From Aquilaria yunnanensis (taxonomy: Eukaryota > Streptophyta > Magnoliopsida > Malvales > Thymelaeaceae), in contig CM077594.1 of NCBI GenBank assembly GCA_039654915.1, positions 111,676,893 to 111,740,892 on the forward strand: 64,000 nt of DNA, read 5' to 3'. Below are positions 12,250-23,500 of the stretch, piece after piece. The notes below the pieces were generated by a model. That model saw only the letters and a list, made by a program, of their open reading frames with translations. It did not search any database and was not told where the DNA came from. Position 1 is the first letter of the stretch. Each line of letters opens with the position of its first letter. The translations under genes and the position numbers were made by a program.

Positions 12250-13377
12250 GGGTAAAATCCATTCGCGGTCCCTTAACTTTCACGTTTGTCCTAAAGTGGT
12301 CCCTTACCTCTAAAAGTGTCTCTTAAGGTCCCTTACCTCGTAACGCGCGGCCCACCTGAGTCCCTTCTATCAATTTATCCGTTATCTCAAACAGAATTTG
12401 ATGATGTGGCACTTCCTAGGTCAACGTGGCATTCCATAGTGCCACGTGACATCCTGCAAATGACTATATTGAAAGAAAATTAAATTTTAGGCTAAAACTG
12501 ACACAAGAACATAATTGTATAGGCTTAAAATGTAGATTGACCCAAAATCATCTTCTTCCCAAAATCATCTCTGCAAAAAGGCCAATGAATCCAACCCCCA
12601 ATTTCCACCATCTTCGCCTTGATGTTCACTCCACTCCGCCCCAAGACAGTCCCCTCATATTGGCTCCGCTTCCGTCGCAGTCGCAGTCGCATTCGCAAGG
12701 AAGGCGCCTCCTGACGAAGAGGAAGGCGCGGAGGTCCGATTTCAATTTGAAGGGTTTCGATCCGTCGGAGAAATCTCCTTGACTTCTCGGTTGTCCCCGG
12801 TGGGCTAGAGGTAGGGAAGGAGAAGCTAGGTGGGTATCCAAAGGTGGAGGAATGGCAACCAGCTGGAGGGAGAAATCTCTTTGATTCGCTGGCGGGTTGG
12901 AGGTGATGGACGAGAGACGAGGTGGTTATCGAGAGATGGAGGAAGAACGATGGGCTGGAGGGAGGGCTGGCGGGAAAGTTCGCCACAGAAAGGGGCTGGA
13001 GTGGGGCGGAGTGGGCAGCGGATATGTCGGAGGTGGGTGGCAACGGCGTGGCTACTGTTAGAATAAGAGAAGATTTGGGGAAGACGAATTTTAGGGCTGA
13101 ATCTCATTTCAAGTCCTTAATATTATGTGTCAGCGTCAATTTTAGACTGATATTTATTGTTCTTTCATTTTGGCCACTTATTATTATGACATAGGATGCC
13201 ACATGGCAGAATAGATGCCACATAGGCTTTTTCTGTCAAAGATAACGACTTAATTGACGGAATTGACCAAAATAGGACATGATAAGGGAGATAAGGGACT
13301 TTAAGAGTCCCTTTTGAAGGTAAGGGACCACTTTAGGATGACTCTTAAAATTAGGGGACCATATTTGGATTTTACCC
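12250..13377. mobile_element. Non-autonomous MULE-like element with 10-bp target duplication
   Basis: The ends are inverted repeats of about 130 bp, from GGGTAAAATCC at 12250 to its complement ending at 13377, and share blocks such as cctaaagtggtcccttacct. The identical 10-bp sequence TAGCTAATAT flanks both sides (12240-12249 and 13378-13387). A 9-11 bp duplication with long TIRs is diagnostic of Mutator-like elements. No transposase is encoded. The interior (about 12540-13090) is much more GC-rich than the surroundings and open in several frames, as in elements that carry captured gene fragments (Pack-MULE type). No source gene was recognised. Confidence 0.88.
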
Positions 13378-13530
13378 TAGCTAATATTTTATTAAATACT
13401 TCCCCTTACAGATTTTAGATGCTTATGATATTACATTTATGTTGATTGCTGCTTAAGTTGCTTATGAAGTTAGATGGGTTCTAGATGCTTCTCATCCTTG
13501 AGGACAAAGATGTTCCAAAGGAGAAGGCAA

Positions 13531-13878
13531 TGATACATGCCATATTTGAAGCATCCATGTCAGCAGCCACTTCAACTACCACCTGGATACTTTGATTCAT
13601 TATATGTGTAATTAACAATTTAGTTGTTAATGATTAGTATGAGTGGTGGATTAGAAGGAGATAGCTCTATATATGTATCCCTAGGTTGTAATTGTTTTTT
13701 TGGCATATTGAATGATGAAATGAAATATCCCCCATTGTTATTCTTTCTATCTCCCTTGAACTTCTAGATTATTATCTCCTTTATGAATCTTTCTATTACC
13801 TCTTTGATTTCTCCTTCTTCCCTCTGATTTTCTTTTGCCAGTTGATCTGCAAGCTATGCTAAATTTAGGCATGTAATA
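13531..13878 (+). repeat. 3' LTR of the gag-only element
   Basis: This 348-bp partner of 10168-10520 begins tgatacatgcc directly after the purine tract, ends gcatgtaata, and is followed by the GGCAA target duplication. Confidence 0.88.
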
Positions 13879-14574
13879 GGCAACGACGTTGCAAGTAGCA
13901 AAAGCGGGTTTGAATGCAGGGGCGCTGTAGTGGAAGGAGATGTAGGTAACTGTGTAGATTCATTTACTAAATTAAGAAATTGTGTTATCATATCTAATTT
14001 TTTTGATTCATTTATTGGATTGAGGGATTGTGTTATTAGATCTGATTTTTTGGATTCATTTACTGGATTTTTTTTTCCGATTGGAATTGGATCAATTCAT
14101 TTACTAGATTTTTTTGTGTTTTGGATTGGAATTAGATCCAATTTGTTTTGTGTTTCATGGATTTTTAGGGTGTTTCCATACATCTTAGCAAAATATTTGT
14201 TAGTGTGTGAAGGAAAGAAGTGGTCAATGTGTTAGATCTAAACTTTTAGGGTATTAGAAGTAGGATGATGAAATCTAGGGGTTGGAGTTATCATATTTCA
14301 CCAAATTTTGTTAAAATTAACAATTTAATAAATGGAAATGACCAAAATAGGACACGAAATATAAACTAAAGGACTTTATTAGAATGAAATAGAGTCATGT
14401 GACCTGACCAGAACAAAAACATAAGAAATGGAACCCACAGTAGAGCTTACCCCTTCACCAATCATCAATTACCCCTGCGCCGATCCCAATATTGACCGGC
14501 TGGGCTGGGCTGGCATAGAATTTCGATCAACGCGGACCGGCCCGGCCGCAGAAACGTGGAAACTGATAAGGTTA

Positions 14575-14700
14575 TTAGGGCCGGGCCCAATGCAACTTAG
14601 CATGACTCAAAATCTCCGCTTCAGTCATCATCTACCCATCTTCAGGCTTCTGACACACCCTGTGCTGTGCTGTGCTGTGCCTGCTAAGCAATACCACTAC
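14575..14700 (+). promoter_or_regulatory. Proximal promoter / 5' leader of CFM3
   Basis: The palindromic GGGCCGGGCCC followed by CAATG occurs near 14578-14595, and ggctgggctgggc repeats lie at about 14499-14512. GGCCCA-type site II elements are typical of plant genes for organelle gene expression. A short tgtgc repeat run lies at 14660-14682. The right TIR of the old transposon ends only about 250 bases upstream of the start codon. Confidence 0.45.
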
Positions 14701-14702
14701 TC

Positions 14703-17700
14703 ATGCTTGCCGCTTCATCCGTCACGCATCATCTTCCCATCTCCTCTAAATCCTCTTCCTCCAACACAAGTCCAAATGTCCCCAGATCAAAGCGACCCCC
14801 GCAATTTCCTCACTCAAAAGGCGCCAATTCTCCTGCTTCTCAGCCCCCTCTTCAGATCCCCACTCCTCCATGGATGACCCGACCTCTTCTTCTGCAACCT
14901 CACCAACTCCCGGACCCGTTGAAGCCCACCCACAAGAATAGGCCCAGAAATCCCCAAGTCCTGACATCTGACATGGCCTTGTTCGGTAAGGAGAGTGGCG
15001 TTCGGGGTAACAAGGCCATGAAGAAGATCATTCTAAACCTCGAGAAGCTTCCACAATCCCAAGTTTTTGACAGCTCCCCTGCCGCTGATTTGGAGGCGGT
15101 TGATTGGTTAGATCATTTCGGTGGTGGGCATTCTGGAGAGGTGGAATTTGGCGGGAAATTGCCATGGTCGAGGGAGGAAGGTAGGGTTATCTTTAGGAGG
15201 GCGAAAAAAGACAAGGCGGTGACAGCGGCCCAAATGACGCTTGACAAACATCTGCTGGCAAGACTCAGAGGTGAGGCTGCCAGGATGAGAAATTGGGTCA
15301 AGGTGAAGAAAGCCGGTGTCATTCCGGCCGTGGTTGATGAGATTAGGTTGGTTTGGAGGCAGAACGAGTTAGCCATGGTCAAATTTGATGTTCCCTTGTG
15401 TCGGAATATGGACAGAGCCAGAGAAATTTTGGAGGTTAGTTCTGTTTCCACAAGTTTTACGTAATCGCTTATGCTGTGTAGCTGCGGCTTCGGACTAATC
15501 GTGAGAAAACTCTGCAAGTTAAGTCTGCCAATTCCTTAAAATCAGGGACTGCCTTTTGGTCTTTGAAATTTAGTCTGTCTCGTCCAGAATCGCTGTTTCA
15601 TTCCGCCAAATCCTGTTGCAGATAAGAATAGCGCCTTTTCTGGTTCAAGTTCTCTTTTGCTGTGTCCCTTTTTTCCCCAATTATTCTTCCCGTTCCCAGG
15701 AAACGAATGAAACTGCTCTAGACTAGTTTCTGGTCCGACGTCGCTTTATATTTCTTTCCTGGTCTGTAGCTTTTCCGAAGAGCAATTTGTTTGAATCTAA
15801 GTTCTTCAGGGTTTCTAACCATTATGTTCATCTTGTTCTAGTTGAAGACCGGAGGTTTGGTTGTCTGGAGTAAGAAAGATGTTCATGTTATATACAGAGG
15901 ATCTAGTTTCCAGTCCACTCCAAATTCTCTTATGCCAGGATCTCTCTTCTCTCAGGCTGGTCAAGTAAAATCTCCCCCAAGTCTGAGTGATCCTACTGCT
16001 AGAGAAGATTTTAGTTATTGTCAATTGCCTCCTAACCAAAGCTCTGAAGGTGGAAGTTCAGATAGAAAGGAAGGAGGACATGAACCTTTGCCAACCAGAG
16101 CTCACATGAAAGATGAAACTCACTCACTCTACAGGAGAGAAATGGATAGATTACTGCAAGGTTTAGGGCCTCGATATATTGATTGGTGGATGCAGAAGCC
16201 ACTCCCGGTTGATGCTGACTTGCTGCCAGAAGTGGTTCCTGGATTTAGGCCTCCGGTGAGGCGTGGCCCACCCAATACCAGAGTAAAATTGACCAATGAT
16301 GAGTTGACATACTTGAGGAAGCTAGCACATCCTTTGCCCTTTCATTTTGTCATTGGTAATATCTTTTTTAACTGAGAATCTATCTACAGGAATTCTGCCT
16401 TCCATGCATATCAAACACCCATGCTGCTTGTGTGAGAACCCATATACGTAAATTATTTTTCTAAGAAAAGAGGATGATGATAGCTAGAAACTACTTGTCA
16501 GTGATAAAACTGGAATATGCATGGTTGTAGCATAGTTGCTGAGGATATTGTATGCTTTTCCTCGGTTTCTGTCGTGTTAAATTCATATTGATACATCTCA
16601 GTTCTTGAGTTTACCTGTTATTAATCTAGGTCGAAACAGGAAACTTCAGGGATTGGCTGCTGCTATTCTGAAATTATGGGAGAAATGTCTCATAGCAAAA
16701 ATTGCTATAAAGTGGGGAATTCCAAATACCAACAATGCACAAATGGCACTTGAGCTCAAGGCAAGTTGGTACTCTCTTAAACTGTTAAGATGTACACATT
16801 CCAGGCTGGAATCCTTTTTACTCCTAGCCTAAGTCGATCCACAGTGTGTGGAGCTGCAATTGCCATGGTATTGTTATAGCATTTGTAAAATAAAAGCTCA
16901 AGCCTCAAGGCTTGCTGGGTCGAGGGTTTCTTTTGGAATTGGTGTTTTGAGTTACTTTATTGAAACATGTGGCTATATTGGTCTGCATGGATACCATATT
17001 TATGCTTGCCTTTTCTATCATTTGTCCTATTTAACAGTGCCTCACAGGGGGAGTTCTCTTGCTAAGAAATAAGTTCCTCATTATACTGTATAGAGGGAAG
17101 GACTTCCTTTCAGGTGGTGTAGCTTTTTTGGTGGCAGAAAGAGAGAACGAGCTCAAGAGATGTGAACTTGTTGAAGAAGGTGCAAGGCTGAAAGTTGCTG
17201 AAACATTTCATTTAGCCGATGAACCATCAATGGAGACCAGATCTGCTGGAACTTTATCAGAATTTCGGAGCATCCAGGTCAAATTTGGTGATCTGGCAAC
17301 TAGAATCAGGGATTCTGAACTTCAACTGGAAGCCAAGAAAGAAAAGTTAAAATGGGAACTAAGAAACCAAGGACGCAAGCTGGCAATTGTAACATTCATA
17401 TCCTCTATTTTTACTTCTTTGCCTCTCTTATATTTTTCAATCACACACCTCACTTTTCTGATGCGGAGAAACCTTAAAATTGGCTCATTGATTGCTCCTT
17501 TTTTGAACCCACACCCCCCCCCCCCCCCCCCCCCTTTTTCCTTCTCACTCAAGCGGTATACTTTAAATGATAGCTAGAGCTGGCATTTGGGAAGTCGAAA
17601 TAAAATAAAATCCCATGCTTCTGACTATTAACGTACTCATGTTGGTTCATGCAGCTAGATATTAAGATTGAGAAGTCAGCTAAAGAATTAGCAAAACTGG

Positions 17701-18932
17701 TTTCCGCATTGCAACCTGCAGAGCAGGAAATAGATCAGGAGATAATTACAGAGGAGGAGCGAGCATGCTTGCGGAAGATAGGACTGAAGCTTAATAGTCT
17801 CTTAGTTCTTGGTGAGGGAAAGATTGCTCCGTTGCTTTCATGGATAATCAAATTTGTTCTGCTTTATATTCTCTCTCTAAATGACTATTGTAATGCTTTT
17901 CTTTTTTCTATTACTTCACAACAGAAGTTAGGTCCCAGATTGGACACTAATGGCCCAGTTAGTTGGGAATTTTTTTTCCACTTTTCTTCTCCATATTCTC
18001 TTTAATAAGAATACAGGTGCATAGCCTATTTTAATAAGTTTCTTTATTTGTATTGTGTCTTTTCTTTTTCTTTTTTCTTTTTTGGGGGGGGGGGGGGGGT
18101 GTTGTGGAGGGGGAGAGGAGTGTTTTTATTGGCAGAGAACTGCAAACTTTAGAAAACCAAGGTTTTTCCAATCCCTTATAATATTTTGTGTGCCTCTACT
18201 TTTATCGAAGAAAATTTGAAGAAGAAACATAATAAAAATTTCCATAATTAAATGGCTCCGAGTTTGCTTATGTCTCTTTCTCTTGAATGATATTCTTTAG
18301 TATGGACTCAGGTAGGCGTGGTGTCTTTGATGGTGTCATTGAAGGCATTCACCAACACTGGAAGCACAGAGAAGTGGTTAAGGTGCTCACGATGCAAAAA
18401 TCATTTTCACAAGCTTCTTATACCGCAAAAATGCTTGAAACAGAGAGTGGTGGGATTTTAGTTTCTGTTGAAAAGCTAAAGGAAGGTCATGCAATAATAA
18501 TCTATCGTGGGAAAAATTACCAACGCCCTTCAAAGCTGTTGACTCGCAATCTCTTAAACAAAAGAGAAGCATTATGTAGATCTCTTGAAATGCAGAGGCT
18601 GGGAGTAAGCAAGATACCTTTCTAAAATATACTGACATCTTTCGTAAAATAATGCCATATATGGACAAATCCTAATTCTTCTTTTCTTTGGGGGATTTCC
18701 TTTGGTGTGTTCAGTCATTGAAGTTCTTTGCATATCAGAGGCATCAGAGTATATCAGACTTAAAACGCCAACTGGTGAGGCTTGGATTCTGGTGATCATA
18801 GTCATGTATGTTTTTGGTTGAGTAATTCTTAGACCTGGTTGTTTTCTCATCAATCAATTGGAACTATGTACCTGAATATAGGCAAATCTCCAGGACAGCA
18901 GCGATGGAACAAGCGCTATGGGGGTTCTCTAA
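14703..18932 (+). CDS. CFM3: CRM-domain containing factor CFM3 (organelle group II intron splicing)
   Basis: Eight exons were assembled by phase: 14703-15434, 15842-16355, 16630-16760, 17038-17388, 17655-17811, 18312-18604, 18715-18774 and 18882-18932. They total 763 codons including TAA, about 762 aa. The N-terminus (residues 1 to about 60) is Ser/Pro-rich and low in acidic residues, like a chloroplast/mitochondrial transit peptide, followed by the family block [12 protein letters not shown]. Three CRM RNA-binding domains follow at about 180-275, 393-483 and 607-698. They are marked by [33 protein letters not shown] and [21 protein letters not shown], with the GRRGVFDG loop in the third. A helical segment ([17 protein letters not shown]) links CRM2 and CRM3. 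CFM3 works with CAF-type factors in plastid and mitochondrial group II intron splicing. Intron 3 uses a GC donor. The start is the first in-frame ATG. The C-terminus is short, and an alternative 3' exon is possible. Confidence 0.92.
16761..17037 (+). other. GC-AG intron in CFM3
   Basis: Exon 3 ends ..GAGCTCAAG and the intron starts GCAAGT. No GT donor preserves the ELK-x-LTGG junction in this family. The acceptor is ttaacag, ending at 17037, and the next exon starts with the codons for C-L-T-G-G. The AG/GCAAGT context is exactly that of known functional GC donors. Confidence 0.82.
17513..17534 (+). repeat. Poly-C tract in CFM3 intron 4
   Basis: A near-pure cytosine homopolymer of roughly 20 bases lies inside intron 4. 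A G16-17 tract occurs at about 18084-18100 in intron 5. Such tracts are length-unstable and error-prone in sequencing. They do not affect the coding exons. Confidence 0.8.
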
Positions 18933-20549
18933 CTATTATCTCAGAGGTATGCTGGTGTGGGTGTGACTCTGCAATATTTCCTAGTATGTTTGATTTGGTA
19001 GCCTTGTATGCAGGCATGAGAGGGGGATGTGTATGTCCATCTATGTTTTCTTGTGTGCATCATATCCTTTGATCTGCACAGGCATATGTTTTGGGGTTAG
19101 TGATAACTTTTCCCATCTTTTCCAGCAGGGCAATCTTTGCGCAGCCTTGCAAGTGGTTTAAACATCATAACTCCCCCTGTCCTGCGGGAAATAACATGTT
19201 GTCATCCTTTGCTGTGTCAAATTTTGAATATCTCCATTTGCTGAGCTAAGGCAGCATGTGCAACTAGTAATTTTTTTGCGTAATATTCTGCAAAAGCAAA
19301 ACTAATTGTGCACAAACTTTTGCTTTGCCTTGTTCTTATAGTTCTGAGCTATTGCAGCTTTTTGTTCTAGGCTTAGGTGACTTGGCAAGGGAGGAGGATC
19401 TGCAGCATCGTTAACAATTGCCACCACCAAAATGTCACTTAGGTTATTAATATATATAGGTGCGTAAGTTGTTGAAAAATGGTCATCTGAAAGTACCACA
19501 TTTTTCTGCTATGATCATGTTGCTTGGCTCAGCGAGTGTTTGATTTAAAAAATCAGGCTGTCTTGGGGCAAACAGCAGCTTCAAAGTTGACTGAACAACT
19601 CCCAAGGATGATTTTTCCCTGGTTGGAATAATCCAAAGTAATCAAGTGGGAGAATGGACTATATCCTACGGTATCAGAATTTCCAAACCTTGCATTCCAG
19701 CCGATGATGTATTTCCTCATTTTCCTCCAGTAAGTGATGAATTCTGAAGGCACATGCACAACAGTTTTTTATGTAGTACATTCTTTTGGGATATATAATT
19801 TTTCGGCACTTGCATTGCATCAAACTTGAAAGATTCAAATTGATATTGGATGACAAATAAGTCTTAACAGTTTCATTGATGATGTGTGGCAGAATACTCT
19901 AGCTGAAGTTGGGCAGAATGCAGAATTAATTAGAAGAAACGTCAAAGGATGGAGGTTCCTGCCTAGCTGCAAGTCACCCGAAGTACAACCAATAAATTCT
20001 TCCGTCCCCGGATGATACCATTACCCTTGAAGGTTTAACTTGATCTACATGAATTTAAGTGCTTATATTTGCTTTTGTTTATGTCCAACAATCACGAAGA
20101 GGTGCTTGGGCCAGCTTGCAATTACAAACAAACATGATAGATAGGTGAAGCTGCTCATCCAGTCAAGTTGAAGTGGCTTCATTGCCCATAAAAATACAGA
20201 ACACCTCAAGCAGACAGTTGCTAGTCGCAGCACCAACAATCATGTAGTAAATCACTGTTTTATCCTTCATAGCACAACATGTACATCCAAGAACACAAGT
20301 GAAAACCATTTGAAGTGGTTTGTCGTGCAACTGTTTGTGGCTTACACTGCTCTACAAGATGTAATACAATATTATTTTTGTGCGAACTCAGGTAAACTAC
20401 CTGTTAAAACAGTTGTCTCCAGGAGCTCCAAAGTGCTGTAGCGTATTTTTGGGGCAATCCAGTGGTTTCTTTTTTATTTTCCATGGAGGGGAGAAGCAAG
20501 CAGTGTTATGGTCGATTGGAGTCTTATCTACAGTATCCAGAGACAATGA
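18933..20549. other. 3' region between CFM3 and the convergent AP2-NET gene
   Basis: No independent gene is supported. A segment at 19892-20016 follows a good acceptor (gtgtggcag) and is open for about 41 codons, so it could be a 3'-UTR exon or an alternative last exon of CFM3. The rest has short frames only. The two genes converge here, with about 1.6 kb between their stop codons. Confidence 0.45.
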
Positions 20550-23500
20550 CTACCGCCAGGAAGTGTTGGACTCTTGATATATGGCTTCATAATTCCAAGA
20601 CTGGTGATGTTGGGATTGAGTACCATACTCTGCAGCAAGCATTTTAGCTTTTCTAACTGCTTCAACATAGTAGTATAATCTCCAAAGCGTTACATTATCC
20701 TGAAAAGCATTCCCTTCTTAATATATCAAAATCCACGCCTCAAAAATTGCGTCTGCTTTAATTCATCATCAACTTTACCTGTTGTTCCAAGTCGATGAAA
20801 ATTTCATCGCAACCTAGCTTTTCTGCTGGCATGTTACGTTGTATTATTTCAGCTACTCGCACGAGACCTTCATCAGGGAGCCTCTGAATCAACTTAACAA
20901 GGTGCTGCTTCTCTGAGCATGTCATCTGCCTGCAGAACAAAAAATGGATTAGCTTCAAGACAAATATGGAGCTAGAAAAAGCACTATTGTTCTCCTGGTG
21001 CTTATCCACTTTGAGGATCTATATTTTGGTGGAAGCAAATTTACAGAGTAATCAGCTGTATCAAGGAAAACAAAACATCAATGCTTTCGAATACATACCT
21101 GCACGTGGGCATTACTGTATCAAGGACTTTGCTCAGCCTCCTTTCCATATGCACAAGCTGAAAACAATGTATTATAATCCAGTTCAGTTAGAAATCATCT
21201 GTAGCAAACGATCCATTCTTGCTTCTTGGTCATCATCGGTACAGATGTTTATATACAACAAAGGACATTTCACAAAACAAAACTTTGGAAAATCACCTTT
21301 TTGGATAGCTCATTTGAATATTTGTCGACAGCCTCCTCAACAAGAATGCTATCATTTTCCAGAAGGAATTGCAGATCATCATTCACCTGGATAGCGCAAA
21401 TATTACATTTCACTCATCAGGATATTCAGTATCAAACAAATAAATGCACCAACACACATAAAAGTTCTATCATTTGCCTATTACAAGTGCAGTGACAGTT
21501 TTCATTCGTGTGTAGATTCTCTACAAAATAACAAGGATTGCCACGGAGAGAGGGTGCCAAATCTCTATTTTCCCCCACCAAAGAACAGGAAATGATGACA
21601 AAAATTTTAGGATGTTGCGGCTGATAATCTTCAACTAATTGTCTCCTGGACCTGTTCTAGATTAACTCATGGGCATTATTTTCCTCCAAACCGGTTAGGA
21701 GGGAACTACTTCCTCAATGTGGCACCCAACCACAGAAGTAGATGAAAAATTAAACTTAGTTAAAAATTAAAAAAAAATGCAAATTTTTAATTTAAGTGGC
21801 TCAGGTTCTGTCTCACATGCAATGTAGGAGGAGTTTCCTTCTACCCAGGTTGGAGGAAAATATATTCCGAACTAAAAACTGTAAGAAACTCCATCGGAGC
21901 AATCACCTAAGGCAAGAATAATTCTGATATGTGTGAACATACGAATTGGGCTTCATAATGATCCATTGACATTTCCTAGTGAAACAAGAGAAAAAGGAAG
22001 AAGATTTTTTGGGGCCTGTGTTGGGAAGGGGCTCCACCTGGCTGAATATGTTAGAAAAGCTCAAAATATAAATGTTAGATTAATTTCTAGAAGAACAATG
22101 TACTGCTAACCTTGGGGCATGATCCTGTAGTGATGGAACTAGATGCTCCAAATTTGCTTCTGAGTCGACAACGTAATTGATGCAGTGCTAAAACAGGATT
22201 TAAAACCTGCACTGGTCCCAATCATATTGTTTAGCCCTTCATGGATTTTCAAGAATATAACAAGTGATAACTAGTCTGGCTAAAATGCAAATTCAGAAAG
22301 AGAAAAAACCAACAACCAAGGCAGAGAAAAGAATCGATCAGGACTCAAGATGCAAGTCCTAGGATGCGTAGAAGTGCACAAGCCACTAGCAAAAATAAAA
22401 ATAAGAAAAAGAACAAGACAGAAAAGAAAATAAAAGATACAAGTCTCCTGTAAGAAAAGAGATCAAAGCCCTAAAGTAAATGCATGTATATTACTATAAA
22501 TTATCAGATGAAAACAAAATTTTGTGTTATATTCAATGCAATGACGTCAAATCTGTGTGTCTCGCAGGAAAAGCCACCGGAAAGTCACTGGTCACTGGCC
22601 AAGGGGTAGCCGGAGGGCAACAGGGGGTAGTGGTGGGTGGCGGTCCACCCACAAGGCAGCACGAGGGACAACCCACCCGCACTAGCATTGGGGAGCACAA
22701 ATGGGGCATGTTCAGGCCCATGGAGGGCGACCGGAGGCTTTCTAGGGCTATGCCAAGATAAGATCTTAGCACATTATGAGTATTTGTGTCTCGCCAGAAA
22801 AGTTGCTTGTTGCTGCCAGGGGGCCATCGGAGGGACAGCGGGGGGTGATGGTGGGTGGCGGTCCACCCGCAAGGCAATACAAGGGACAACCCACCTGCAC
22901 TAGCATTAGGAAGCCTACCAGGGCACGGTGCCTGGAAGGCCCAGGGGGATCAGGGCTAGCACCTTCCCCCTAAAGAGATATATTTACTTTTATGGGTTAC
23001 CTAGCAAGAAACATAAAAAATTTGCGATGGTACCCCATTCATAAAATCTTATACAGGTTGTGTTTTGACACAATTTTTTGCAGAAATGCAAAGAATATTA
23101 TGAACTACCAAACTGCAAAATTTCAAGAGTTTTTTTATGAGCCAATTAATTAATATGATTTTTTATTTATTTTTAGGGTAAAAAATCATAATAATTCGAA
23201 AATAAATCCAAATGGTTTGAAACTTTGTCCAGGCCCTCATAAATCATTTAGAAATGATTGGCATCAAAACATTGCAAAGGGCACGGGGAAAATCAAGAGA
23301 TTTGTGAGAGCCATGGCGGAGAGTGCTGCTGCCGCGTGCCCTCACCGTGCCCCAATGTGCCCTCACCATGCCCCCAGCATGCCCTCATAATGCCCCCAGC
23401 ATGCCCTACCGTGCCCTCACTGTGCCCCAGCGTGCCCTCACCGTGCCCCTGTATGCCCTAGCTTGCTCTCACTGTGCCCTCAGCGTCCCCTCAGTGTGCC

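Larger units (their letters stand above)
10168..13878 (+). mobile_element. Gag-only LTR retrotransposon with intact 5-bp target duplication
   Basis: The LTRs are 10168-10520 and 13531-13878. Both contain tcaacaatttagttgttaat-like sequence, gatagctctatatat, a caaatgatgaaatgaaatat-like stretch and the end ggcatgtaa(c/t)a. The insertion is flanked by GGCAA at 10163-10167 and 13879-13883. A primer-binding site TGGTATCAGAGC (tRNA-Met type) starts at 10523, just after the 5' LTR. A purine-rich tract (ccaaaggagaaggcaa) precedes the 3' LTR. Only gag-like sequence is seen inside; protease, RT, RNase H and integrase are absent. It is therefore a non-autonomous derivative, and it is itself interrupted at 12250-13377. 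Confidence 0.9.
9189..14452. mobile_element. Outer MULE-like TIR element (host of the nested insertions)
   Basis: The left end (9189 to about 9440) and the right end (about 14220 to 14452) are long inverted repeats. Left blocks ttttgttctaactgagtcac, gacaactccaacccctagat and accctaaaagttatggatct reappear, inverted and lightly diverged, on the right. The ends begin and finish with GGGTAA/TTACCC. Flanks tttcactaa and cttcaccaa may be a decayed 9-bp target duplication. Without the LTR element at 10168-13878 it would be about 1.5 kb, so it is a non-autonomous element. Internal frames 9504-9839 and 13930-14235 are unidentified and may be captured sequence. Confidence 0.72.

Noticed and set aside
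22480..22973. Several 65-118 aa frames
   Set aside because: They lie in a GC-rich intronic duplication and are open on both strands; there is no domain and no conserved choice of frame.
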